Origin: Cytophagaceae bacterium
GTDB taxonomy: Bacteria > Bacteroidota > Bacteroidia > Cytophagales > UBA9547
Assembly: GCA_027488865.1 (NCBI GenBank)
Contig: JAIYAU010000058.1
Span: 66,724-130,723, forward strand
Direction of reading: 5' to 3'
Length of the DNA: 64,000 nucleotides
Shown here: positions 46,940 through 55,115 of the stretch, in pieces
Position numbering within the stretch: position 1 is the first letter of the stretch
Layout: every line of letters starts with the position of its first letter
Position numbers and translations under genes: made by a program
Notes under the pieces: model-generated
Databases searched by the model: none
Told to the model about the DNA's origin: nothing
What the model saw: only the letters and a program-made list of their open reading frames with translations

Positions 46940-47140
46940 ATGAAATTTACGCCAATTATAACATTGATATTATTGTTTCCCTTAGTTGTTCATGCCCAAA
47001 CAAACACAACTGAAGGAACTTTCTTTAAGCCATTTCCCAGAAACTACAATGTGAAACATGCAATAGAAGTAGAAAGTCTGGTTCCAATGTTCTTTTATGG
47101 TGGATATCACGTGGCTATTGGCTATTTCCCAAAAGCTTAA
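46940..47140 (+). pseudogene. Truncated secreted/outer-membrane protein gene (N-terminal fragment)
   Basis: Only 66 codons remain. They encode a clean signal peptide (ITLILLFPLVVHAQ) and the start of a mature domain (FFKPFPRNYNVKHAIEVESLVPMFFYGGYHVAIGY), which reads like the first strands of a Bacteroidota outer-membrane protein of about 200 or more residues. The frame then stops, and I find no continuation in any frame of the next 175 bases. A plausible promoter precedes it (TTTTG, then TAAACTTTG at 46928-46936), so the fragment may still be expressed. A genuine short secreted peptide is the alternative. Confidence 0.55.
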
Positions 47141-47317
47141 CTGTAAATTCGAAATTATTTATGGTGAATTTTAAGGAATGGGTGTAACACAGTGTTTAAG
47201 CAAACCGGGGTTGTATGCCCTCGTCATTGTCACACTGACGAAATTCAAGCTTAAGATTGTAAAAGATGTCCTTAATTAATTTAAGATAGCTCGAAGTTGT
47301 AGCCTAACAAAAACAAG

Positions 47318-48070
47318 ATGAATAAGCTTCCCATTTTATTAGTACTCATAATCAGCCTTCTTAGATACGAATCTGTTTTAGCACAAAAACAGAATTGGCC
47401 CTTAATATCATTGATCAACAAAGTTGAATATGTTAATAGCAGCTTTAATAACGACAATGCGGCTTGCGGTTTTTTACTAAAAGTTAATAATGACACCTTT
47501 GCTGTAACCGCGAAACATATTCTACTTGTTGCCAAAACAGATTCCATGAATTCTGTTTATTTTGGAAATAATTTAAAAAGTTGGATGATGTCTCCTAAAG
47601 ACAAGCCCCATGAAATTGTTTTAATTGACAAATTAATAAACGAAGACAAAACAGATTCCCTTACCTGGACATATTTGGCTACAAAAAGATTTAATTATAA
47701 CGATTGGCTTGTATTCTCAATAAAAGCCAATCGTTCAAAAGTAATTCCTTTAGAATTAAGAAGAACCAGCATCAAATACGGAGAACCCCTTTATGTAATT
47801 GGATGGACCTATGCAGATAAAGAAGGAATGCAAAGAGTTTATGAATACTCATATCTGGGATCGTATGGTACACATTTTAATATGAAATTGGTCAATGCTC
47901 CAATAGAAGGCAAAGGATTGAGTGGCTCTCCAGTAATCGATTCGGACGGACTACTCGTCGGAATAATATCTGATGGTTATTTTGACTCTGAAACTAGAAT
48001 GAAGATTTCGTCACCATGTAGCACAATCTGTTTATTTGACATATTGGCAAAAATGAAATATAAAAAATAA
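47318..48070 (+). CDS. Secreted trypsin-like serine protease domain protein
   Basis: A signal peptide (ILLVLIISLLRYESVLAQ) precedes a compact trypsin-like fold. The probable triad is His67 in FAVTAKHILL, Asp129 in NYNDWLVF and Ser202 in GKGLSGSPVIDSDGLLVGI. The oxyanion motif GLSGSP replaces the usual GNSGGP. The protein has 250 residues and no PDZ or sorting domain, so it probably acts in the periplasm on an unknown substrate. Upstream there is only the truncated gene, and downstream it converges on the polyamine-type operon. Confidence 0.8.
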   Translation: MNKLPILLVLIISLLRYESVLAQKQNWPLISLINKVEYVNSSFNNDNAACGFLLKVNNDTFAVTAKHILLVAKTDSMNSVYFGNNLKSWMMSPKDKPHEIVLIDKLINEDKTDSLTWTYLATKRFNYNDWLVFSIKANRSKVIPLELRRTSIKYGEPLYVIGWTYADKEGMQRVYEYSYLGSYGTHFNMKLVNAPIEGKGLSGSPVIDSDGLLVGIISDGYFDSETRMKISSPCSTICLFDILAKMKYKK

Positions 48071-48169
48071 TTACGTTGCAGAACAACCAAGATTCCATTT
48101 TCCCCGCAAAACAAGAAATAACACCTTCTATAGCGGTGCAACAAAGCTATTTCATTTAAACCTAAACCC

Positions 48170-49246
48170 TTAACTAACAGCACTAAGCTCAGCTTTTTGG
48201 GTGCGGATTTTCCAAATAAACCCATCCAAGATGTAATGTGTTACTTGTGGCACGGCTAAAAGGGATACCAACAATACTTTTGGTACCTGTCCAATTTCAG
48301 TGCCCCAAAAGAATGTAAAACCAAAGTATTGTGGATAATCGTGCCACACAAATGAATCCCACAGGGTTTCTTCAAAGAAAGCGAACCCAATCAATACCAA
48401 TATAAACAGCAACACTCCTCTATTAGTAAAAACTAGCAATTGAATCCTAGAAAATACGGAAGCGTTATTGCTCAGCTTTTTATGCCCATATACCCATACG
48501 AGCGCCATGTAAGGAACTCCGTGACTGACTACGTTTAAGAGAGTGAAGATGAGGTCTGAGTTGAAGTAAACAATGCCAAAATACCAAGACAAAGCAGTAC
48601 CCAACAAAATCATGTTTTTTGGGACATTAAAAAACTTGGATTGGAAAAACTCCCTTATTTCAAAAAACAGGTAAATACCCCATATAACCAAATACAAAAC
48701 ACCAAGATAAGGGATCAGCCATCGCTGTTCTGTAATGAGAAAATCGTTTTCTACAAACCACGTGAAGTTCTTTGCACCCGTCAGGTGCCAAACTAACACG
48801 GGATAGAGGGTGGCGGCGTAAATGACGGTTGTGGAGGCAATACTTCTTAGTTTGTTAGTTGGTTCATTTCTACCATACAGTTGGAAAAAACCATATTGTT
48901 GCCTTATAAAATGAAATACGGCGAGGTAAGCCATCACCCTCCAAAATACCAGATCACCCATTGCACACAGGCCTATGCCAACTAGCCATACCGCCATTGG
49001 AATCCCATACAAAAGCAACTTGTGATTTTTTTGCATGGTAGGGTCTAGGTAAGTTCGGTAGATGGTGCTGTATACATGACTGACATCGATCATCATCACC
49101 AAAATTAGCCAGTGCATAGGGCTAAGGTCTGAATGAAGATTAAAATACCCTTGAAATACAAAAACCAACAGCAGGCATAAAAAAGGTGGCATCAAAATAA
49201 ACGCCCAATCCAATCGACTCGAATGAATATAATTTTGTTTATGCAT
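48170..49246 (-). CDS. Multi-pass membrane protein with conserved-looking histidine motifs, last gene of the SpeD/DUF4178 operon
   Basis: The 358-residue protein has about nine or ten hydrophobic segments and no recognised domain. Histidines sit at membrane borders in suggestive motifs: MMIDVSHVYSTIYRTY, VFHFIRQQYGFFQLYGR, VVSHGVPYMALVW and PQVTHYILDGFIWK. Such spacing is seen in membrane di-metal oxygenases, desaturases and hydroxylases, so a metal-dependent membrane enzyme is possible; this is inference. The start overlaps the end of the FAD-protein gene by eight bases, which ties the two together. It contains more GC-rich codons than the neighbouring chromosome genes. Confidence 0.75.
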   Translation of the reverse strand: MHKQNYIHSSRLDWAFILMPPFLCLLLVFVFQGYFNLHSDLSPMHWLILVMMIDVSHVYSTIYRTYLDPTMQKNHKLLLYGIPMAVWLVGIGLCAMGDLVFWRVMAYLAVFHFIRQQYGFFQLYGRNEPTNKLRSIASTTVIYAATLYPVLVWHLTGAKNFTWFVENDFLITEQRWLIPYLGVLYLVIWGIYLFFEIREFFQSKFFNVPKNMILLGTALSWYFGIVYFNSDLIFTLLNVVSHGVPYMALVWVYGHKKLSNNASVFSRIQLLVFTNRGVLLFILVLIGFAFFEETLWDSFVWHDYPQYFGFTFFWGTEIGQVPKVLLVSLLAVPQVTHYILDGFIWKIRTQKAELSAVS

Positions 49247-50882
49247 GATGATCAGTCTTTAATAGTTGCTTTGCTGCTTCTATGCCGCTATAAAACCCTT
49301 CTTCAAACACAGAAATGCCACTCAAATCGGTATGTGCAAAAAACAAAGAGTCATCTACGTTTTGTAAGGCTTGGCGGCGTTCCTCACCCCAGATAAACCC
49401 AACCTTTGGCTTGATCATGGCATGGCCCCACAAGCTTACGTCACATCGTATAACCCAAGACGGAAAGTGGCTATATACTTTTTGCATGTCAGCAAACATC
49501 ATCTCAACCCAATCTTGATGGGTCATTTTAAGGGCCTTTTTCCTTGCTTCCTTGCCAGATTCTGGGGTCAGGTAATACCACGTAAAGTTAACCGTATCTT
49601 GATGCCTGTTCAGGTTTTGGTGGGTGCTTTTGATATAACCCAAAGATTGTGAGCCATAAATCACATTGTCCCACGCCAAGGGAAATCCGTTGCGTTCATT
49701 TATTTTTGAAGCGTCCAACTCGGCATTAGCCACCACCCAAGTAGAATACTCAAAGCTTTGTGTATTCCTTAGTTTCAACTTTTTGATGTTGGTCTTAATA
49801 TGCCTTTGTATAAAAGTTGGGCAGCTAAAAATCACTTTGTCAGCAATAAATCGCTTTACTTGGTTATCGCGGTAATCGATGTAATCAATTTCATAACGCT
49901 TGTCTTTAGTTTGGTTAACTGCAAATACCATACTGCCACTTTGTATATGGGCTTTGCAAGTATTGATCAATTGCTCCACCAGCCAGCCATTCCCTTCTGG
50001 CCAAGTTAATACATGCTCCCCGTCTGCATTGCCAGCTTCCCCATGCCTTCCAGCAAAATAATGGATTCCCGCCCAAGCAGAGGTTTCCTCTAAACTGCTT
50101 CCATAGTCGTCTTTGCAGCAATACTTCACATACCAATGCAAATATGGGGAGTCTAATTGATGCTGAAGCAAAAATTCCTTCATAGATAATTTATCCAACT
50201 CTCGAAAGGAAGTATCCTTGGAACTAGCATCTATTGGCATATCAAAGGCATGCAGTCCATCGCTGCCGATGGCATTTTTATAAGCGTCCATGAGCGCAAT
50301 GAACTTTTTAATCTGCTCTTTCTCTTGCGCTGGCACGCCAAAATTTGGTATCAAGCCCTCTTGCCAATGCCCATTTATGAAGAGCCTTTCGTCTGGGTCG
50401 TGGCAAAGATGTTGTTCATTATAGTGAGGAAGCCCTTTTTCGTCAAAATGTGTAATTAGCCCAACTTCATCAAGCAAGGAAATCAACTCTTTCATTCTAA
50501 GGGATGGAATAGGCAAATAATGTGCGCCTAATGGAAACCTACCCGTTTTGTTTTCGCCATACCTAGCATTGCCCCCTGCCTGATCTTCCAGGTCCAACAG
50601 CTTAAAATCATCATAATTGTTCTGAATCAGATGTCTTGCAGCACTCAGCCCGCTCACTCCCCCTCCTATGATTACCGTACCAATTTTTTCTCTTTGCTGA
50701 GGTTTAGCGAATAACATCTTGAAAAGGTTATGCCCTCTTTGGTGTGAGGCACCAAGCATATCACCTACCACTTTGGATTTTTCGGGAGGAGAATTATACT
50801 TGTCCCATAACCAATAGATGGGCAAAGAGGCCGACAATGCCAACAAACTATTGGTGATAAATCGACGTCTTGAGATGGCCAT
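49239..50882 (-). CDS. Tat-exported FAD-dependent amine-oxidase-like oxidoreductase
   Basis: The 547-residue protein begins MAISRRRFITNSLLALSASL, a twin-arginine signal, so it is folded with its flavin and then exported. The dinucleotide-binding motif IGTVIIGGGVSGLSAARHLI lies near residue 68 and is followed by LLDLEDQAGGNARYG, where the acidic residue binds ribose. The C-terminal end (SLFFAHTDLSGISVFEEGFYSGIEAAKQLL) is the typical final FAD-contacting segment of the amine oxidase / phytoene desaturase group. In this operon a polyamine-derived substrate is the natural guess, but none is shown. It follows the spermidine-synthase-like gene by 57 bases and overlaps the last gene by eight. Confidence 0.85.
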   Translation of the reverse strand: MAISRRRFITNSLLALSASLPIYWLWDKYNSPPEKSKVVGDMLGASHQRGHNLFKMLFAKPQQREKIGTVIIGGGVSGLSAARHLIQNNYDDFKLLDLEDQAGGNARYGENKTGRFPLGAHYLPIPSLRMKELISLLDEVGLITHFDEKGLPHYNEQHLCHDPDERLFINGHWQEGLIPNFGVPAQEKEQIKKFIALMDAYKNAIGSDGLHAFDMPIDASSKDTSFRELDKLSMKEFLLQHQLDSPYLHWYVKYCCKDDYGSSLEETSAWAGIHYFAGRHGEAGNADGEHVLTWPEGNGWLVEQLINTCKAHIQSGSMVFAVNQTKDKRYEIDYIDYRDNQVKRFIADKVIFSCPTFIQRHIKTNIKKLKLRNTQSFEYSTWVVANAELDASKINERNGFPLAWDNVIYGSQSLGYIKSTHQNLNRHQDTVNFTWYYLTPESGKEARKKALKMTHQDWVEMMFADMQKVYSHFPSWVIRCDVSLWGHAMIKPKVGFIWGEERRQALQNVDDSLFFAHTDLSGISVFEEGFYSGIEAAKQLLKTDHHA

Positions 50883-50939
50883 CCTTTGTTAATAATGATT
50901 CTTAAAATACCTTCCGACAATTATATTCAAACCAAAAAC

Positions 50940-52472
50940 TCAATTTACCTTGCCCCATTCCTCTTCAAAATACCGAACAAGTGATTGGTTGTTGAGTTGA
51001 TTGACCTCCGCTTTCCTGCGCGCCATATCTACTGGAAAATTGCACATGGCTTCGAAGGTGTCGTGGTTATAAAATTTTAAGGCAAAAGGCAGAGGTTGAT
51101 GAGGTGGGAATTCGCCTTTACTCGCCATCATGTAGCCCCAGTCGCCAAAAGCTGGCACAAAGGTATGGTAAGGCAATGTTTTAAACCCAGCCTTTTGCAA
51201 CGTAGCCTCCACACACCAATAGGACTTGGGAGCCACCAAAGGGGAAGTAGACTGGATTACCACAAGTCCTTGGTCGCCCAGACATTTGTATAACTGCTTG
51301 TAAAAAGTGAGACTATACAGTTTTCCAACTGAGAAATTAGAAGGATCTGGGAAGTCGATGATAAAAGCATTAAATTGCTTCTTACTTTCTAACAGCCAAA
51401 TAAATGCGTCTTGGTTAATAATTTCAATTTTAGGATCACTCAGCGCATCTTTGTTAAGCGGAGTAAGCAAGGGGTGTGATTTAAACAATTGTGTTACCGC
51501 AGGATCCAAGTCTACCAAATACAATTTTTTTACCTCTTTGTATTTCAATACCTCCCGTGCAGCCAATCCATCTCCACCTCCTAAGATTACTATTGTATCC
51601 TTTTGTGCCAAAGAGGTCATCAAGGGGTGCACCAGCGACTCATGATACCTGTACTCATCTAAGGATGAAAACTGCAAATTATTATTCAGGAAAAGCCGCA
51701 CATCGTTTTTGTGTTTGGTAAGCACTATGCGCTGATAAGGTGTTGATTTGGTAAAAATTACCTTATCATGGTATGAAAATTCCTCTGCAAAATCCTGAAT
51801 CTTGGTGGCAAAGATAAATGCCACAACTAAAAAGGCAATCACTATAAACGCAACACCTTTGAGCCATTTAACTTTGTACCCAGGGTCCTTTAAACTAAAA
51901 CACACCCACAAAGCGACAACAGCATTGAGTAAACCAAAAAAGAGAGAGGTGCGAATGAGGCCTATATGTGGCACAAAAAACAATGGGAAGATCAAAGAAG
52001 CCAACAATGCACCGATGTAATCAAAGGTAAAAACCTCAGATACCAACTCGCTGAAAGTAAACTTATCCTTCAACATGCGCATTAACAGCGGAATCTCCAG
52101 TCCTACCAATAAACCTGTGAGAAAAACCAGCACATATAATATTAGCCTGAAATAGAGGATTTGCTCGAAAAGTACAAAAAGTATGGTGGAAGAAAACCCG
52201 CCGAGTACTGCAATCATTAACTCGATCTGAACAAATCGCGCAAAAAGATCGGTATTAAAATACCTAGAGAGATAAGAACCTACTCCCATCGCAAAAAGAT
52301 AGGTACCTATAATGGTGGAAAACTGTGTAACGGAGTCACCCAACACATAACTGGCCAATGTGCCTGCTACCAGCTCATAAATGAGCCCACAGGTAGCAAT
52401 TACAAATACTGAAAACAGCAACAAGGCTGGTTTGGCCAAGCCTTGTTGCTGCTGCTCTAGACCACTATCCAT
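50940..52472 (-). CDS. Membrane-embedded spermidine-synthase-like aminopropyltransferase
   Basis: The N-terminal half (residues about 15-225) has about seven membrane segments (e.g. LLLFSVFVIATCGLIYELVAG). The C-terminal half is a spermidine synthase / methyltransferase-like fold with VILGGGDGLAAREVLKY, the acidic LYLVDLDPAV, and FIIDFPDPSNFSVGKLYSLTFY, where the first Asp corresponds to the catalytic Asp of the soluble DSTDP motif. It therefore probably uses decarboxylated AdoMet to transfer an aminopropyl group to a membrane-associated acceptor. I prefer the start MDSGLEQQQ (eight-base overlap with DUF350) over MRRRFMDSG at 52487, but both are possible. The upstream speD-like gene could supply the donor. 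Confidence 0.85.
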   Translation of the reverse strand: MDSGLEQQQQGLAKPALLLFSVFVIATCGLIYELVAGTLASYVLGDSVTQFSTIIGTYLFAMGVGSYLSRYFNTDLFARFVQIELMIAVLGGFSSTILFVLFEQILYFRLILYVLVFLTGLLVGLEIPLLMRMLKDKFTFSELVSEVFTFDYIGALLASLIFPLFFVPHIGLIRTSLFFGLLNAVVALWVCFSLKDPGYKVKWLKGVAFIVIAFLVVAFIFATKIQDFAEEFSYHDKVIFTKSTPYQRIVLTKHKNDVRLFLNNNLQFSSLDEYRYHESLVHPLMTSLAQKDTIVILGGGDGLAAREVLKYKEVKKLYLVDLDPAVTQLFKSHPLLTPLNKDALSDPKIEIINQDAFIWLLESKKQFNAFIIDFPDPSNFSVGKLYSLTFYKQLYKCLGDQGLVVIQSTSPLVAPKSYWCVEATLQKAGFKTLPYHTFVPAFGDWGYMMASKGEFPPHQPLPFALKFYNHDTFEAMCNFPVDMARRKAEVNQLNNQSLVRYFEEEWGKVN

Positions 52473-52683
52473 GAATCGCCGACGCAATAATGATCGCTAT
52501 CGCAAGCATAAATGCCGAAAGAATAATAGCCAAGGCCACGTTTTTGTTCTCTAAAATCTCCTTGTAGAGATTCTCTGGAGTTATTTTCTCAATGATCCAA
52601 AAAGATAAAACCAAAATGATTATTCCGATGAATGAATAAACGATCGATGCCCAGATGTACTTTAAACTTAGTAAATGTTCCAT
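52465..52683 (-). CDS. DUF350 family small membrane protein
   Basis: The 72-residue protein has two membrane helices (IVYSFIGIIILVLSFWIIE and LAIILSAFMLAIAIIIASA) separated by KITPENLYKEILENKNVALA, which is the DUF350 (YjfL-like) pattern. Full DUF350 proteins are often two such units; this is a single unit. DUF350 occurs beside PspA-type, DUF4178 and polyamine-enzyme genes in other bacteria, and its function is unknown. It overlaps the spermidine-synthase-like gene and is 19 bases downstream of the 50-residue membrane protein gene. Confidence 0.85.
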   Translation of the reverse strand: MEHLLSLKYIWASIVYSFIGIIILVLSFWIIEKITPENLYKEILENKNVALAIILSAFMLAIAIIIASAIHG

Positions 52684-52702
52684 GATAATAAATGTTATGA
52701 TT

Positions 52703-52855
52703 TTATTTATGTGAATGATCTTTTTTCTCAGGTGACCACTTGTCGGATTGAGAACCTAAAAACCTCAATCCAAACAAATTGGCCATTAAAAGCAATAAGA
52801 ATAAAACTATGAGTACCACTAGGTACGTACGTTCTTTAATATTATTAGCTACCAT
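52703..52855 (-). CDS. 50-residue single-pass membrane protein, too short for the ORF track
   Basis: I translated this myself from the gap in the operon: MVANNIKERTYLVVLIVLFL at the start, then LLLMANLFGLRF and a charged tail ending KKDHSHK. It has one membrane helix (residues about 11-33), a basic N-terminus and a hydrophilic, histidine-containing C-terminus. It starts inside the 3' end of the upstream DUF4178 gene (11-base overlap) and stops 19 bases before DUF350, exactly as expected for an operon member. I know no homologous family. Confidence 0.72.
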   Translation of the reverse strand: MVANNIKERTYLVVLIVLFLLLLMANLFGLRFLGSQSDKWSPEKKDHSHK

Positions 52856-54128
52856 ATTTACTTCCTATCCAACGACTTTTTTCGAAATTTCCGCTTCTTA
52901 TAGTTATATACATAGGATACAACAAAGCCAGAATCAATACTATTACATAATTGGATATTACTTTCGTATTTTCTTCTATAATGAAGTTATAATAGTATAA
53001 CTTTTGATGTACTTCCCATGCGAGTCCATTTGAGAGCTCTGCATGAGGTGTGATACTTAATTTATAAGTACCATTAGGAACTAAAGATAGTATCTTATCC
53101 TCTGTATGTGTCCCTTCTGACCAATTTTCGCCACCTTCATATCCATGATAATATTCAATACCAATTTCGGTACTAAATTCGTCATCCGTATCTTGATTAA
53201 TAAGGTTCACTTCTGTTTCTAACCAGGTATTTTCTGCCATTGGTGCGTCCAAAGTTAACCTCACAGCACTAAAGCCCAACGGGCCATTTACTTTAAAATC
53301 TTCTGATACATAAGACTTGAAAGTACCAGTGGCCACTGATACCGTATCGATGGGCAAGGTTTTTCGAAAGATTTCCTTGTTAGGAACTAGTGCAGCGTGC
53401 AATAAATATAGAAAAACCATAGAGACATAAAATACCACAAGATAGGTCCAAGCTGATTTTTCATTATTTTTATAAGGGTTTGGTTGATTGCTAATAACAC
53501 CAGTGGCTCTTGGAAATGTTATTTTTATATTCCTAAATGCCTTCTGTACTTCTGAGGTTTTTAGATAAGTGGCTTGATACCACTCTGTTTTATCGGTATT
53601 CGTTTCTCTGATCAGGCTATAAGGTGGCGCAATATACTCAACAATATAATTATCTTTTTCGGGCATTAAGTCCCACATAAATTCACCGTCGGCACCAGCA
53701 TAATAGGTATTGTATTTATTAAATAGTTGGTATTTAAGGCCTTCGTAATTTACCTCTTCACCTTTCTTTTGTGGGGCGCCTATTGGCTTTATTATGTTCC
53801 ATTGGCCGTTTGACTCACTTAATGTCACATAACCATAAATATTGTTATACAGTACGTATTCATTCCAACCGTAAACAACACCAGTCTCCTTGGCCAAAAG
53901 CAGCCCAATCACTTTATATTCAATATCGTCAAATATTGCTATGGAGCCTTTTGGTATACACCCTCCAGCTTCACGTACAAAATCCCCTTTTATACTTAAA
54001 CGGAAGTTGAATTCAGAAAAATAAGTTTTACAAGCACTACAAACAAAATATTGCGCTCTGTTGCCCGTGTAGCGGGGCATTTTGTGGTTACATTTAGGGC
54101 AGATGACTTCGCTTTGGGTAAAAATCAT
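52845..54128 (-). CDS. DUF4178 protein with N-terminal zinc ribbon and two C-terminal membrane helices
   Basis: The 427-residue protein starts with a zinc ribbon (VICPKCNHKM and FVCSACKTYF). DUF4178-type beta-barrel segments follow: GSIAIFDDIEYKVIGLLLAKE with YGWNEYVLYNNIYGYVTLSESNGQWNII, then KYQLFNKYNTYYAGADGEFMWDL. Two membrane helices (LVVFYVSMVFLYLLHAAL at about 230-247 and VIVLILALLYPMYITI near the end) flank a domain of about 150 residues facing the other side of the membrane. The role is unknown. It follows the shorter DUF4178 gene by 11 bases and overlaps the small membrane protein gene. Confidence 0.82.
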   Translation of the reverse strand: MIFTQSEVICPKCNHKMPRYTGNRAQYFVCSACKTYFSEFNFRLSIKGDFVREAGGCIPKGSIAIFDDIEYKVIGLLLAKETGVVYGWNEYVLYNNIYGYVTLSESNGQWNIIKPIGAPQKKGEEVNYEGLKYQLFNKYNTYYAGADGEFMWDLMPEKDNYIVEYIAPPYSLIRETNTDKTEWYQATYLKTSEVQKAFRNIKITFPRATGVISNQPNPYKNNEKSAWTYLVVFYVSMVFLYLLHAALVPNKEIFRKTLPIDTVSVATGTFKSYVSEDFKVNGPLGFSAVRLTLDAPMAENTWLETEVNLINQDTDDEFSTEIGIEYYHGYEGGENWSEGTHTEDKILSLVPNGTYKLSITPHAELSNGLAWEVHQKLYYYNFIIEENTKVISNYVIVLILALLYPMYITIRSGNFEKSRWIGSKYGS

Positions 54129-54139
54129 ATATAGTTCAG

Positions 54140-54724
54140 CTAGTGCAAAGTAGTAATTATTTCGTTAAAAGATATATCAACACCTTTAAAAAATTTTTGA
54201 TTACCTTGGTTGTCTTGATGAATGATCAATAAATCTGCACCGTTACTACATTCTATGGATTTAAAGCTGGAAAAATAAGTGTCAAAATCAGGAAGTTCAC
54301 CTTCTAGGCTATAACCTAAGGCAGTGTGTATGGCATCTACAAAATAGGCTTTGTCATCAACGGTAATTTTATTCCCTAGGCCTAATTTTTTATTAAAAGT
54401 TTCTTTTTGTGAACCCATCAATACAAAGTAGTGCCCCAAGCTCTCACACAGCCAAAAATGTTGTTTATCAAGACAAACCGCCCATTTATTTAAATACCCC
54501 TCTGTATAGAAATAGCGAAGTTTACCAGTAACTATTCCCTTAGTTTTTTGTACTGTGATGGTTTTATGGATAAGGTCTAGGCTAAACTCGTTGGGCGGCG
54601 GGTAGCATTTAAACGTAACTTGTGTATTGCTAGATACTATATAACCACAATGATCACAGCATTTTACGAGTGTAAATTGGTACCTAAAAGTTAAAAAATT
54701 ACCGCAATTGCCACATTTAACCAT
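54140..54724 (-). CDS. Short DUF4178-type protein with zinc ribbon
   Basis: The 194-residue soluble protein begins with two CxxC-type pairs (VKCGNCGNFL and KCCDHCGYIV), a zinc ribbon, and continues with one DUF4178-like barrel (GIVTGKLRYFYTEGYLNKWAVCL, HFWLCESLGHYFVLM, KITVDDKAYFVDAIHTALGYSLEGELP). It looks like a one-domain paralogue of the next gene without its membrane part. It lies ten bases after the speD-like gene. The function is unknown; a substrate- or lipid-handling adaptor is a guess. Confidence 0.75.
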   Translation of the reverse strand: MVKCGNCGNFLTFRYQFTLVKCCDHCGYIVSSNTQVTFKCYPPPNEFSLDLIHKTITVQKTKGIVTGKLRYFYTEGYLNKWAVCLDKQHFWLCESLGHYFVLMGSQKETFNKKLGLGNKITVDDKAYFVDAIHTALGYSLEGELPDFDTYFSSFKSIECSNGADLLIIHQDNQGNQKFFKGVDISFNEIITTLH

Positions 54725-54734
54725 TTGACTTTGG

Positions 54735-55091
54735 CTATCTCTTTAATTCCGTTTTAGAATGACTTGAGCTCTCAAAATAAGCGAGGCAATCTTCAAATAT
54801 ACCTCTGGCTTTGCCGTCGTTTACTTGCTCATAATTAGACAAATAGACATCCAGTGTTAGATATCCATGTTCTGGCCACGTATGAATAGAGATGTGCGAT
54901 TCTGTAAGGCAAACCATCCCAGTAAACCCGCTTTGCTCCCCAAAACTGTGATAGTGATCTGCTAGTTTGTGCAGGTCGTAATGTATTATCCTTTCATCTA
55001 AAAACAACCGAATGGAATGAACATCAATCAGTAAGTGTGTAGAAAGTGTATTGATCTCCCCAATAACATGTAGGCCTGGTTTGTATGGCAT
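54735..55091 (-). CDS. speD: S-adenosylmethionine decarboxylase-like proenzyme (SpeD family)
   Basis: The 118-residue protein matches the small class 1b SpeD proenzyme that cleaves itself to form a pyruvoyl cofactor. The cleavage site ESHISIHTWPEHGY is intact, with predicted cleavage between Glu64 and Ser65 and the processing histidine at His70. Two otherwise conserved positions differ: the serine before the site is Thr57 (FTGMVCLTES), and the catalytic cysteine expected in DVFTCG is Ser85 (DVYLSN). It may therefore make decarboxylated AdoMet for the spermidine-synthase-like protein, or act on another amino acid, as reported for some SpeD homologues that became arginine or ornithine decarboxylases. 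It is the first gene of an eight-gene operon. Confidence 0.85.
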   Translation of the reverse strand: MPYKPGLHVIGEINTLSTHLLIDVHSIRLFLDERIIHYDLHKLADHYHSFGEQSGFTGMVCLTESHISIHTWPEHGYLTLDVYLSNYEQVNDGKARGIFEDCLAYFESSSHSKTELKR

Positions 55092-55107
55092 TAAGGTTAA
55101 ATTTTAG

Positions 55108-55115
55108 CAAAAATA
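55108..55115 (-). promoter_or_regulatory. Possible -7 box (TATTTTTG) for the SpeD/DUF4178 operon
   Basis: TATTTTTG on the minus strand matches TAnnTTTG 17 bases before the speD start. The -33 region has only a T-rich stretch, so this is tentative. Confidence 0.4.
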
